A stretch of DNA of 64,000 nucleotides from Candidatus Dormiibacterota bacterium (GCA_003169845.1 PNAG01000002.1:248001-312000), one strand, 5' to 3'. Counted from the first letter of the stretch, positions 8,270 to 17,044 are shown. Numbers and translations are program-made. The notes: generated by a model from the sequence alone, not told the origin.

Positions 8270-9494
8270 AAAACCAACCGAAAGCTACCGTGGACCGTTG
8301 ACCGGTGTTCGCGTTTTAGATCTCACGCGCGTGCTCGCCGGTCCGTACGCGACCAACCTCCTGGGCGACATGGGCGCAGAAGTGATCAAGATCGAGGACA
8401 CCGCGAGCGGCGACAGCTCGAGGGCCACGCATCCGCTGCTGAACGGAATCAGCAGCCATTTCCTGAATCTCAATCGGAACAAAAAGAGCGTCGCCATCGA
8501 CATGAAGCATCCGAAGGGGCGGGCGAAGGTGCTCGATCTCGTGAAAGTGTCGGACGTCGTGGTGGAGAACTTCAGGCCTGGGGTGCTCGCGCGCTTGCGA
8601 CTCGACTATCCGGACCTCATCAAGGTGAACCCATCGGTCATCCTGTGCTCCATCTCGGGATTTGGGCAGGAATCATCCCTTCGGGATCGTCCCTCATACG
8701 ACGTGATCACCCAGGCCCTGAGCGGTGCGATGAGCGTCACCGGTGAGCCGGGCCGCCCTCCCGTTCGGTTGGGCGTCCCGATGGGGGACCTGTCCGGCGG
8801 TATCTTTGGCGCCCTCGCCATACTCGGAGCCCTTCATGAGCGGACGACCACCGGGCGCGGCCAGCGCCTGGACGTGAGCATGCTCGATGGGCTGGTCCAT
8901 CTCATGCTGTACTACCCGATCGATTACCTCAACGCGGGCATCGTTGCCAAACCGGTGGGTGGACGGCATGAGCATATCGCTCCCTACGGAGTCTTCGAGG
9001 TCGCCGACGGCTATATCGTCCTCGCCATTTTTCATGGCAAGTTCTGGCGCCTCTATTGCGAGGCGATCGAGCATCCCGAGCTGTTGACCGACGAGCGGTT
9101 CATTCACGCGGCAGATCGCCATCGCAATCGGGCCGAGTTGTATCCGATCCTCGACAAAGTGATGATCATGCGCACGCGTGCCGAGTGGCAGGAGCTGCTC
9201 GACCGGGTCGGGGTTCCGGTGGCTCCCATCCAGACGTCGGACCAGGTCGCGAACATGCCACTGATGCGGGAGCGCGAGATGTTCGTCGAGCAGGAGCATG
9301 CGCAAGCCGGCAAGGTATTCGTGAGCGGGCGACCGATCAAGTTCCCGGACCGGGAACTGGCTCCCATGACGCCCGCGCCGGTGCTGGGCGAGCACACGCG
9401 TGAGGTCTTGCGCGACCTGGCGGGAACGACCGCCGAACAGTTAACCCTCCTCGAGGAGGAAGGAGTCGTCAAGTCCGCCCCGATCCCGGACTAG
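8262..9494 (+). CDS. Family III CoA-transferase, second copy
   Basis: This 410-residue protein is a paralogue of the one at 665-1885. It has LTGVRVLDLTRVLAGPYA, GAEVIKIED, VVENFRPGV, the catalytic-Asp motif SMLDGLV, and a GEHTREVLRDL tail. I chose GTG 8262 because the conserved N-terminus starts soon after it. The start lies inside the previous gene's last codons (overlap 8262-8269), so translation is probably coupled. It closes the rightward arm; the next gene runs the opposite way with a 4-bp gap between stops. Confidence 0.9.
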   Translation: MSEKPTESYRGPLTGVRVLDLTRVLAGPYATNLLGDMGAEVIKIEDTASGDSSRATHPLLNGISSHFLNLNRNKKSVAIDMKHPKGRAKVLDLVKVSDVVVENFRPGVLARLRLDYPDLIKVNPSVILCSISGFGQESSLRDRPSYDVITQALSGAMSVTGEPGRPPVRLGVPMGDLSGGIFGALAILGALHERTTTGRGQRLDVSMLDGLVHLMLYYPIDYLNAGIVAKPVGGRHEHIAPYGVFEVADGYIVLAIFHGKFWRLYCEAIEHPELLTDERFIHAADRHRNRAELYPILDKVMIMRTRAEWQELLDRVGVPVAPIQTSDQVANMPLMREREMFVEQEHAQAGKVFVSGRPIKFPDRELAPMTPAPVLGEHTREVLRDLAGTTAEQLTLLEEEGVVKSAPIPD

Positions 9495-9498
9495 GCGG

Positions 9499-10260
9499 TT
9501 ACTTTCCGGAACCGGATTTTCCTGCCTCCGACTGACGGCGCAGCGACCACATCTGTACGGCCTTCTCAGCCTCGAGTGCTGCCGGCCACGGAATCGATGG
9601 CGGCCCCAGCTCCAGGCGAAGAGAGCGGGCCGCGGCCCGGGCGAGCTCCGGGTCCTTGGCGACCCGCCGTGCGAGCTCCATCGCCTTCGGTTCGACCTCG
9701 GCCTCGGGGAGCGCGACCCACGCCAGGCCGATCTCAGCCGCCCGGCGCCCATCGATCTCCTCGCCGAACAGGCTCATCGCCGCCGCAGCTTCGCGCCCCG
9801 CAAGCCGTCCGAGCAGCGTGAAATGACCTCCCCCAGGATGGATCCCGATCCGCAGAAACCCGGTGATCACCCGGGCGCCTTCGGCGATCACCCGTACGTC
9901 AGTCGCAAGCACCAGGTTGACGCCGGCACCAACTGAGTGGCCGCGTACGGCGGCGATCGTCGGAGGGAGGAGCGCTCCGACACGGACGAAGCCGTTGTAC
10001 ATAACGCCGAGGGCGCGATAGTTCGCATCGGATGCCGGGTCCCGGCCTGCCGCCGCAAGGACCGATCGGTGCGCGCCTGAACAGAAAGACTCGCCATTTG
10101 CCTTGATGACCACAGCTCCGACGGCCTCGTCCCGGTCTATCTCGTCACACGCGTCGATGAGCTCGCCGACCATCGCGGGCGTGAATGCATTGCGCCGTTC
10201 GGCAGCGTTGAGCGTGATCGACGCTATGCCGTCAACGATCTCGAGCAACACCTCTGTCAT
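9499..10260 (-). CDS. Enoyl-CoA hydratase/isomerase (crotonase) superfamily protein
   Basis: This 253-residue crotonase-fold protein starts with MTEVLLEIVDGIASITLN. Oxyanion-hole regions are visible as FCSGAH and RGHSVGAG. The two glutamates of true hydratases appear replaced: the PE position before IGIHPGGG is GF, and the second position reads AAAAM instead of AMEM. It may thus be an isomerase, hydrolase or non-hydratase member. Its ATG shares the ATGA at 10257-10260 with the stop of the acyl-CoA dehydrogenase, so the two are translationally coupled. Confidence 0.85.
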   Translation of the reverse strand: MTEVLLEIVDGIASITLNAAERRNAFTPAMVGELIDACDEIDRDEAVGAVVIKANGESFCSGAHRSVLAAAGRDPASDANYRALGVMYNGFVRVGALLPPTIAAVRGHSVGAGVNLVLATDVRVIAEGARVITGFLRIGIHPGGGHFTLLGRLAGREAAAAMSLFGEEIDGRRAAEIGLAWVALPEAEVEPKAMELARRVAKDPELARAAARSLRLELGPPSIPWPAALEAEKAVQMWSLRRQSEAGKSGSGK

Positions 10261-12032
10261 TGGGTCATCGCCTCCCACAAATTTCCGCCTGCGAGCGATC
10301 GGCCAAGGTCGATTGCCCAGTCTGACTCGGTGCCGAAGTCGTCTCGCCACTGCCACAGTCTCGTGGTGAAGCGATGAAGCTGGTGCTCCTGCGTAAACCC
10401 GATCGCTCCATGGACCTGGTGCGCGATGGTAGCCACCCGGCCGGCCGCGCGCCCGGTTACAACCTTAGCCGCGGCCACTGCAGACCGCGTTGGTCGGGCC
10501 AGGATGCCGGCGACCATCGCGTCAGCGGCTGCCGCTTCGGCGGCCAGCTCGGCCAGATGGTGTTGAACGGCCTGAAACTTGTTGATCGGCTGGCCGAATT
10601 GGTGCCGCTCGGCCGCAAAGATAACGGTCAGGTCTCGCACCCTCGCCATGGCTCCGCACATCTGAATCGAGCGCATGAGCGCTCCGCGTTCACGATCTTC
10701 GGGATGCGGCAGCAGCGCCCGTTCGGCGAATGGGATATCGGTCCCCTGATAGGCAGCGACTCTCACCGCGGCGGCGGCCGCAGGAAGGCCGACAGCACCG
10801 ACCTCGTCCAGGCCTGACTTCTCAACCTCGGCCCACGCGTTGAGTGCGTCCTGGGAGAACACCTCAGTTGCCGTCTCGACCAGGAGGCGCATTACGTCGT
10901 CGCCGGTTCCGGCAAAGCCACCCGCCGGCCCGATCGGTCTGAGGCTTCGAGCGACGATGCTCCGCAGAATTTCGCTTGTGCCGCCCCGAAGGGTGAATCC
11001 TGGAGCTGCCAGCACGGCAGCGTGATAGAGCTCGTTGAATCGCTGACCTGCGCGTGCCGGCGATACCAGCAGTCGCGCCGCCTCGATCACATCGCCCTCG
11101 TAGCGTGTACCGAGGTCTTTGACCAGAGCGGCCTCGGCGCCGGGCCGCTCGCCCCGCTGGAGGCTTTCGGCCACGTTCTTCGAGAGGCTGCGCAACGACC
11201 AGAGCCGCGCCGCGAGCTGACCGATGACCTCAGCCGACCGATCGTCGGGACTCGGACCAATCTCGAGCAGAAGCTGATTGAGCAGCGGAAACGTGCTTAG
11301 GAAACGTTCTGGACCGCTGCGTTCGTAGACAAGCTCTGAGGTGACCTGTTCCCAGCCATGGCCCAGCTCACCGACCAGCATGCTCGAGGGGACGAACGCA
11401 CCGTCCAGGACGACCTCGTTGAAGTGAGGTTCGCCCGAGAGCAGTCGTATCGGCCGCACCTGAACGCCCTCGGCGCGGAGGTCAACGATCATCTGGCTCA
11501 AACCTGATTGCTTGTGCTCACCGGCAGGAGACGTGCGCACGAGAGTGGTCATGTAATGAGAGTGCTGAGCGTGGCTGGTCCAGATCTTGTTGCCGCGAAC
11601 GCGCCATCCCCCGTCAACGTGATCCGCACGGGTCGTGATCGATGCGAGGTCGGATCCGGCGTCGGGCTCTGACATCCCGATGGCGAAGAAGCACTCGCCG
11701 CGCGCCATCGGGGGGAGGAACCTCGAGCGCTGCTCCTCGGTTCCGTAACGGAGGAGCAATGGTCCTGCCTGGCGTTCGCCAATCCAGTGCGCCGCCACCG
11801 GCGCGCCGGCGGCGAGAAGCTCCTCGATCACGGTGTAGCGATCGAGGTAGGAGCGCTCTTGGCCACCGTAACGTTTGGGCCACGTCAAGCCTAGCCATCC
11901 CTGGGCCCCCAGCCTGCGCGAGAAATCGGCGTCGTAACCTGCCAGCCAAGCATCGCAGCGAGCGGCAAACGCGCCATTTGCCAGCTCCTGTTTGAGGAAC
12001 TCCCGAACTTCAAGGCGCAGCCGAACCACCAC
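10257..12032 (-). CDS. Fused acyl-CoA dehydrogenase (FadE34-like double unit)
   Basis: At 591 residues this is far longer than a usual 380-residue acyl-CoA dehydrogenase. Residues 1 to about 365 form a complete unit (GWLGLTWPKRYGGQE, FAIGMSEPDAGSDLAS, RGNKIWTSHAQ, RGGTSEILR). The rest is a second unit reduced to its helical parts (FGQPINKFQAVQHHLAELAA, VHGAIGFTQEHQLHRF); its middle beta domain appears deleted. Mycobacterial FadE34 and the FadE28-FadE29 heteromer are precedents for such two-unit, steroid-side-chain-type enzymes. GTG 12032 is used, with another GTG one codon later. Divergent from marR at 12079. Confidence 0.85.
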   Translation of the reverse strand: MVVRLRLEVREFLKQELANGAFAARCDAWLAGYDADFSRRLGAQGWLGLTWPKRYGGQERSYLDRYTVIEELLAAGAPVAAHWIGERQAGPLLLRYGTEEQRSRFLPPMARGECFFAIGMSEPDAGSDLASITTRADHVDGGWRVRGNKIWTSHAQHSHYMTTLVRTSPAGEHKQSGLSQMIVDLRAEGVQVRPIRLLSGEPHFNEVVLDGAFVPSSMLVGELGHGWEQVTSELVYERSGPERFLSTFPLLNQLLLEIGPSPDDRSAEVIGQLAARLWSLRSLSKNVAESLQRGERPGAEAALVKDLGTRYEGDVIEAARLLVSPARAGQRFNELYHAAVLAAPGFTLRGGTSEILRSIVARSLRPIGPAGGFAGTGDDVMRLLVETATEVFSQDALNAWAEVEKSGLDEVGAVGLPAAAAAVRVAAYQGTDIPFAERALLPHPEDRERGALMRSIQMCGAMARVRDLTVIFAAERHQFGQPINKFQAVQHHLAELAAEAAAADAMVAGILARPTRSAVAAAKVVTGRAAGRVATIAHQVHGAIGFTQEHQLHRFTTRLWQWRDDFGTESDWAIDLGRSLAGGNLWEAMTQ

Positions 12033-12065
12033 TGAGGAGGATAGCTAGTCCTCGAGATAGTTGTG

Positions 12066-12078
12066 TAAGCTAATTAGT
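12066..12078 (+). promoter_or_regulatory. Putative -10 element of a leaderless marR transcript
   Basis: TAAGCT at 12066-12071 lies 7 nt before ATG 12079. The palindrome CTAATTAG (12070-12077) overlaps the expected start point and could be part of an autoregulatory MarR site. No Shine-Dalgarno sequence precedes the ATG. Confidence 0.35.
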
Positions 12079-12528
12079 ATGGCTAACCAGTTTGGCGCCC
12101 CAGCGGTAAGTTCCACTGAGGTCGCAGGAAACCTTCGTGTAGCTCTCATGAGAACCGTTCGCCGCCTCAGAAAGGAAACCGATGGCGAGCACTCGGTGTC
12201 TGTGATTGCTGCATTGGGGTCTCTCAATTCGCACGGGCCGCTCACGCTCAGCGAGCTGGCAGACGCGGAGGGCATGTCGCGACCCAGCGTTACCGTCCTT
12301 GCCGCCGCGCTTCTCGATCACGGCCTGATTGCCAAGGAAGCAGACCCGAGCGATCGTAGGTTGGTTCGGATCCACCTCACCCCTTCGGGAAAACGAGTCC
12401 TGGACCAGAGCCGGACCCGCCGCAACGCGTTCCTGGCAAAACGGCTCGGAACGCTGAACGTCGAGGAGCTGCGAACGCTGGATCGAGCCGCGTCCATCCT
12501 CCTCCGGCTGGTTGAGACGAGCCGGTGA
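12079..12528 (+). CDS. MarR-family transcriptional regulator
   Basis: This 149-residue winged-helix regulator has the MarR core LTLSELADAEGMSRPSVTVL followed by the wing DPSDRRLVRIHLTPSG. ATG 12079 is preferred over TTG 12061 because a -10-like TAAGCT lies 7 nt in front and family length fits. It overlaps the MFS gene by GTGA (12525-12528), so it probably controls that exporter. It is also divergent from the acyl-CoA dehydrogenase operon (46-bp gap), which it may repress. Ligand unknown, probably a small aromatic or fatty acid. Confidence 0.9.
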   Translation: MANQFGAPAVSSTEVAGNLRVALMRTVRRLRKETDGEHSVSVIAALGSLNSHGPLTLSELADAEGMSRPSVTVLAAALLDHGLIAKEADPSDRRLVRIHLTPSGKRVLDQSRTRRNAFLAKRLGTLNVEELRTLDRAASILLRLVETSR

Positions 12529-13823
12529 GCTCTGTGGCGGCCCGCTTTTCACCCATGTTCGCGTCTCTGCACAATCGGAACTTCAGGCTCTTCTTCAGCG
12601 CTCAGATCATCTCTGTTACCGGGACCTGGATGCAGGCGATCGCTCAGATGTGGCTTGTGCTGCACCTGACCGGAAGCGGCTTCGCCCTGGGCTTGACCGC
12701 CGCGCTTCAGTTCACCCCGATCCTGCTGTTCGGCACGTTCGGAGGGTTGGTGGCCGACCGCACCGACAAGCGAAAGCTGCTGATCGGGACCCAGAGCGCG
12801 GCCGGCGTGGTGGCCTTGCTGCTTGCCGGGCTCACCCTCAGCGGAGTGGTCCAACTATGGATGGTCTATGGACTCGCATTCGCGCTCGGCATGATCAACA
12901 CTTTTGACAACCCCGCCCGGCAGAGCTTCGTATCCGAAATGGTCGGCAAAGCGCAGCTGGTGAACGCCGTGGGGCTGAACAGTGCTGTGTTCACCCTTGC
13001 GCGGGTGATCGGTCCTGCGATTGCGGGACTGCTGATCGCGCTTGTAGGCACCGGTTGGTGCTTCCTCTACAACGGCCTGTCGTATTTTCCCGTTGTGCTC
13101 GCGCTGTTGTTGATGCGGCCACGCGAACTTCACCGAGGCAGCCCGGCTCCCAGGGCGAAAGGCCAGATCAGGGCTGGGCTTCGTTACGCCTGGCAGAGTC
13201 CCGAGCTGCGCTTTCCGCTCCTGCTGATGCTCGTCGTCGGAGCGCTAGGCTTGAACTTCTCGGTGCTCTTCCCTCTGATGGCCAGGTTCGTCTTTCAATC
13301 TGGAGCGAGCACTTTTGGGCTCCTGATGTCTTTCCTCGGAGCGGGGGCATTTATCGGGGCGCTCCTTTCTGCGAGCCGCGCAAAGCCCACCCACCGGCTG
13401 CTCGCACTCGCTGCCGGAGCTTTTGGCCTACTGCTCCTCGGCGCTGCAATAGCACCGAGCCTGCCTCTCGAGTTCGCCATCCTGGTCCCGACCGGGGTTG
13501 CAATGATCACTTTCCAGGCGACCGCCAACAGCTTGCTGCAGATCAACTCTGATCCATCCTTCAGAGGTCGCGTGATGGCCTTGTACGTGATTGTCTTCAT
13601 CGGCACGACCCCCATCGGCGGTCCGATCATCGGCTGGGTCGCTCAAACGTACGGGGCGCGTGCCGGTCTCGCGCTGGGCGGCCTGGCCACCGTCATAGCG
13701 GCGGCAATCGTCCTGTGGGCACTCGGCCATTGGAGAGTCGGAAAAGTTGACCGCGCTTCCTCGCAGGTGCCGGCGTATCAGAACAGTGGCAGCCCGCAGA
13801 CCGCCTTGCCGATGAAGTCGTAG
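12525..13823 (+). CDS. MFS transporter (EntS-like drug/siderophore exporter type)
   Basis: A 432-residue integral membrane protein with about 12 hydrophobic segments. The N-terminus reads NRNFRLFFSAQIISVTGTWM, followed by GGLVADRTDKRKLL, the MFS loop 2-3 motif. This pattern is typical of the EntS/TMEM-type MFS subgroup, which exports small molecules by proton antiport. GTG 12525 overlaps the marR stop, so both form an operon. The 3' end overlaps the opposite acyl-CoA dehydrogenase gene by 46 bp (13778-13823). Substrate not readable. Confidence 0.85.
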   Translation: MSSVAARFSPMFASLHNRNFRLFFSAQIISVTGTWMQAIAQMWLVLHLTGSGFALGLTAALQFTPILLFGTFGGLVADRTDKRKLLIGTQSAAGVVALLLAGLTLSGVVQLWMVYGLAFALGMINTFDNPARQSFVSEMVGKAQLVNAVGLNSAVFTLARVIGPAIAGLLIALVGTGWCFLYNGLSYFPVVLALLLMRPRELHRGSPAPRAKGQIRAGLRYAWQSPELRFPLLLMLVVGALGLNFSVLFPLMARFVFQSGASTFGLLMSFLGAGAFIGALLSASRAKPTHRLLALAAGAFGLLLLGAAIAPSLPLEFAILVPTGVAMITFQATANSLLQINSDPSFRGRVMALYVIVFIGTTPIGGPIIGWVAQTYGARAGLALGGLATVIAAAIVLWALGHWRVGKVDRASSQVPAYQNSGSPQTALPMKS

Positions 13824-14902
13824 AGCGCGTCGGTGGTGGGCGCCATCGCGGTCGCCGCACGGGCATCGCGAAAGTTGCGCTCGACGCCCAGCTCTTTCCT
13901 GAAGGCGGCGCCGCCACAGACCCGCATCGCGAGCTCGGTGACATCGACAACCGCCTCGCTCGCAGCGGCCTTGACCTCCAGGACTCGCAGCATCGTGTCC
14001 GGGCGGTTCGTCTCGACGGCTTGCAGCGTGTCCATGAGCAGGGCTCGAGCCATGTCCGTCTGAATCCGCATCCTGGCGATGTGGTGACGGGTGACCGGCT
14101 GGTCGGCCAGCGATTGTCCGAGGTGCTCGAATCGGGTGCGCCCGGCATGTGCGGCAGTGGCCGAGACCGCCGCTTCGGCGATTCCGACCGACGCAGAGGC
14201 GTTTAGAACCTGGAACCAGGGCAGAACGACGCCCATCATCAAATCGAAACCACCTCCGTCAGAGCCCAACATCGCCTCGCGCGCGACGGCGGCACGCTTT
14301 GCGGTCATCGGCTTCGACGAGTTGCCGCGCATGCCCAATCCGTTGAAGCCGTCTGCGACCTGGATGCCCGCCTGGCCCGCGCGAACGAGCCACATGGTGC
14401 TTGCTCCATCGCCGGCCATCGGACGGCTGGACCACACGTAGAAGTCCGCTTCCCCGGCCGATGTCACCCAGCTCTTGCTGGCGTCGAGCAGAACGTCATC
14501 GCCCTCCGCGGTGGCGGTGCTGAGGGGTGCCCAGAAATGAGAGCGGGAGCCCGTCTCGGAAAACGCGAGGGTCCCAAGGCTGCGGCCGGCGGCGATTTCA
14601 CGCCGGAGCTCCACAGGCCCGTGTGCCTCCATGACCGCGGTGGCGCAGTAATGCATCGTCGTCACCAACGCCGACGAGGCGCAGCTCCTGGCCAGACGCT
14701 CCACCACGGCCGAAGCCTCGCGCATGCCCGCTCCGCGGCCACCCACGTCCGAGGCCGAGACGAGGCCGAGCAGTCCTTCCTGGGCGAGAGAGTCGATCGT
14801 TTGGCGGGGAAAGGTGCCCGTCGCGTCCACGTCGCCGGCGCGCTCGCTCGCCACCTGGGCGGCATGTTCCACGGCATCGGTCAGCTCTTCTTGTCGGATC
14901 AT
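13778..14902 (-). CDS. Acyl-CoA dehydrogenase family protein
   Basis: The 374-residue flavoprotein has the ACAD fold: LAQEGLLGLVSASDVGG, LAFSETGSRSHFWAP in the flavin-binding middle domain, and a helical C-domain ending CGGAAFRKELGVERNFRDAR. The C-terminal pattern resembles the ACAD subgroup that includes flavin monooxygenase-like members (DszC/SfnB-like), so dehydrogenation of an acyl-CoA is not certain. It is last in a leftward set after the TusA-diiron fusion (13-bp gap) and the binding-protein-like gene. Confidence 0.8.
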   Translation of the reverse strand: MIRQEELTDAVEHAAQVASERAGDVDATGTFPRQTIDSLAQEGLLGLVSASDVGGRGAGMREASAVVERLARSCASSALVTTMHYCATAVMEAHGPVELRREIAAGRSLGTLAFSETGSRSHFWAPLSTATAEGDDVLLDASKSWVTSAGEADFYVWSSRPMAGDGASTMWLVRAGQAGIQVADGFNGLGMRGNSSKPMTAKRAAVAREAMLGSDGGGFDLMMGVVLPWFQVLNASASVGIAEAAVSATAAHAGRTRFEHLGQSLADQPVTRHHIARMRIQTDMARALLMDTLQAVETNRPDTMLRVLEVKAAASEAVVDVTELAMRVCGGAAFRKELGVERNFRDARAATAMAPTTDALYDFIGKAVCGLPLF

Positions 14903-14915
14903 CGGGCGCTCCTTC

Positions 14916-16154
14916 TCACATCAGGTTTGGGGTGTGCAGCTCGGACACGTAGCGAGCTGTCGGCGCGTCGAACCCCGCCTGCTGCAGGCGGGTTATGCGG
15001 TTGGCCGCCGTCTCCTTCATCAGGCCACGCACCGCCGCGGCAGCCTTGGAGAGACGTGGGGGAGCCAGGCTTCCGGCCGCCATCACGGTCAGCGCCTCGA
15101 CGATCAGGGGGCTCATCCCGGTCAGGTCGAGAAGGCGCGCCGCTCGGTGCTCGGCGGCAGCGACGAGCCGGCTGAGCAAATCGGGGTTCTTCTGCAGTGC
15201 CTGCCGTACGTGAGTGATCCCAAAACGAACGTGCCTCAGCTCGTCGCGGTGCGCGAGGCGAGCCGCAGCCGCGGTCGCGGGGTCGGGCGCGTGGCGCTCC
15301 ACGAACTGCAGAAGGTCAATGAAGCTGCCCTCACCCAGGACGTTGAGCAGGAGGGCGGAGGCGGTGAAGTCGGTCTCCTGCAGCAGCGTCTCCAGCGAGC
15401 GCTGGGCGGAGGCCAGGGCGTAAGCCTGGGCGCCGTTCAGCACCGCCCGCTTGGTAAAGACCTCGATGTGGCGCGCTTCGTCATGAACGTGGCTGGCCAG
15501 CCAGAGCAGCACCTCGACGAACTCGGGGTTCACCGCGTGCTGGAACCGGGCCGGAACGTAGTACGCCGCGTACTCGTTTTGCGCAATGAACGTGACGACC
15601 TGGCAGACGGCCTGTTCGAGAAAGCCGGGCAGGCCGCGCGCTTCATGCCAGGGGATATCTCGGGATGCGTCCCACTGCGCTGCCGACGCGCCCTCAACCA
15701 GCTGCGCAAGATCACTGCTCCACAGCTCGTCACGGTCGTTCAACTGCCACGCAAATCCGAATGTGCCGGCCTCCGCCAGCGACCCAAGAGGGACGAACCC
15801 GGAATTGGGATCGGCGCCGGCGGCGGGTGGGCCGTTCAGCCTCCAGTCGCGAGTGTTGAAGCCGTCGGGCCGCAGCCGGGCCGGCTCGCCGGCAGCAGCG
15901 AGTGGCGGGGCGACCACGCGGCTGCTGGTGCCTCGCCGTATGACGATCAGAGTCCGGCTGCCCGCCGTACGCTGGTCGACCGTGTCGTGGCCCGCCCGCC
16001 TCGCCCAGGTCGGCAACTCGCGAGCGACCTCGGGTGAGGCGGTTGAGACCTCGACCTCGTCGCCCGGTGAGGCTGGGTCCAGCATCGCCGCCAAGAGCAC
16101 CTCGAGACCGCCACCCAGCTCGAGGTCGCCCGCGTCACATTGACGGCGGTTCAC
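14916..16154 (-). CDS. TusA-like domain fused to ferritin-like diiron protein
   Basis: Residues 5-75 look like a TusA/SirA sulfur-carrier fold (DLELGGGLEVLLAAML, PGDEVEVSTASPEVARELP, RRAGHDTV) but without the sulfur-carrying CPxP cysteine. Residues about 130-410 form a helical ferritin-like domain with the ligand-type motifs NEYAAYY, DEARHIEVF, GEGSFIDLL and DELRHVRF, giving two ExxH pairs for a diiron site. That domain may act as an oxygenase, oxidase or N-oxygenase. GTG 16154 overlaps the upstream gene's stop (GTGA at 16151-16154), so both are co-translated. No named family function is known to me. Confidence 0.7.
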   Translation of the reverse strand: MNRRQCDAGDLELGGGLEVLLAAMLDPASPGDEVEVSTASPEVARELPTWARRAGHDTVDQRTAGSRTLIVIRRGTSSRVVAPPLAAAGEPARLRPDGFNTRDWRLNGPPAAGADPNSGFVPLGSLAEAGTFGFAWQLNDRDELWSSDLAQLVEGASAAQWDASRDIPWHEARGLPGFLEQAVCQVVTFIAQNEYAAYYVPARFQHAVNPEFVEVLLWLASHVHDEARHIEVFTKRAVLNGAQAYALASAQRSLETLLQETDFTASALLLNVLGEGSFIDLLQFVERHAPDPATAAAARLAHRDELRHVRFGITHVRQALQKNPDLLSRLVAAAEHRAARLLDLTGMSPLIVEALTVMAAGSLAPPRLSKAAAAVRGLMKETAANRITRLQQAGFDAPTARYVSELHTPNLM

Positions 16155-17044
16155 GGCAAGTACCCCTGAATGCCCATGGCCTCGGCCAGGTCTTCGTAGC
16201 CATGCCGGTCGCCGGGCAACCAGCGTTTGACTCCCTCCAGGTCCATGTAGTGGCGGAGCTCAGGGTCGTTGTAATCCATGTCGAGCAGGAGTTCCAGCCA
16301 CTGCTCGCGAGCCTGTTCCACGAGCTCAGGCCTGCCCGTGAAGCAACAGTGGTTGTAGGTGGGGCTGCGCCAGATGACTTTGAGGCCTTCGGTCTCTCGG
16401 CGGCCCTCCGCCTTGAGCGCAACCCAGGTTGCGTCGCCGACCGCTCCCATGAGCGCCTCGTTGGCGGCCACCGCCTGCAGAACTCGCCGCTCAGAGTCGC
16501 CGGTGTCGCCGTGCTTGCCCAGGTCGGTATCGAAGCGCAGCAGGGAGACTCGGTCGAGGTCGACTCCCTCTTTAGCCAGGTAGTGGAGCGGAAGGATGGC
16601 CGCATGCCCGGAGTCGCGACTGCCCAAAGCCAGCACCGCGCCTGGAAGGTCGCGGGGGCTGACTGTGTCACCGGCGCGTGCGACCATCACGGTCGCATAG
16701 GCAGCGTCTACGTCGCGCATTCCCAGGATCACGGCGGATCCTTCCAAGCGGGCATCGGCGGCGACGAATGCGGTATTTGTGTTCCATCCCAGGTCGACCA
16801 CGCCTTCGAGCAGCGCAGCGACGAGGCGCTCGTAGTTGGCGAAGAGGACGTACTCCACGGCCAGCCCGCGACGGCGGAAGTATTCGGAGAATCCTTCCCA
16901 CACGGTGACGACCCGAGGGTGATATGCGACAGCGCCAACCAGGAGCGGCCTGCCCGGTGTTCCTAGCTTGAGCGTCCCCTTCTGAGCCCGAACCGGGCTC
17001 CGGCTGACCTTCAACTGTGTGCGATGGTCAGCCAGGGGATGCAA
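16151..17044 (-). CDS. PhnD-like periplasmic-binding-fold protein without signal peptide
   Basis: The 297-residue sequence resembles PhnD/SsuA/Thi5-type substrate-binding proteins: PLLVGAVAYHPRVVTVWEGF, DLGWNTNTAFV, and LALGSRDSGHAAILPL. There is no hydrophobic signal peptide or lipobox and no ABC permease or ATPase nearby, so it probably stays in the cytoplasm. Precedents for cytoplasmic use of this fold include regulatory sensors and the thiamin-pyrimidine synthase Thi5. The start at TTG 17044 is uncertain. It heads the operon with the TusA-diiron fusion and an acyl-CoA dehydrogenase, suggesting a shared metabolic role. Confidence 0.65.
   Translation of the reverse strand: MHPLADHRTQLKVSRSPVRAQKGTLKLGTPGRPLLVGAVAYHPRVVTVWEGFSEYFRRRGLAVEYVLFANYERLVAALLEGVVDLGWNTNTAFVAADARLEGSAVILGMRDVDAAYATVMVARAGDTVSPRDLPGAVLALGSRDSGHAAILPLHYLAKEGVDLDRVSLLRFDTDLGKHGDTGDSERRVLQAVAANEALMGAVGDATWVALKAEGRRETEGLKVIWRSPTYNHCCFTGRPELVEQAREQWLELLLDMDYNDPELRHYMDLEGVKRWLPGDRHGYEDLAEAMGIQGYLP

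Noticed and set aside
16600..16640. HCCF motif reminiscent of the iron-binding CCCFC of Thi5 in the binding-protein-like gene
   Set aside because: It actually lies near 16340 in the coding sequence and only two cysteines match; too weak to infer iron chemistry.
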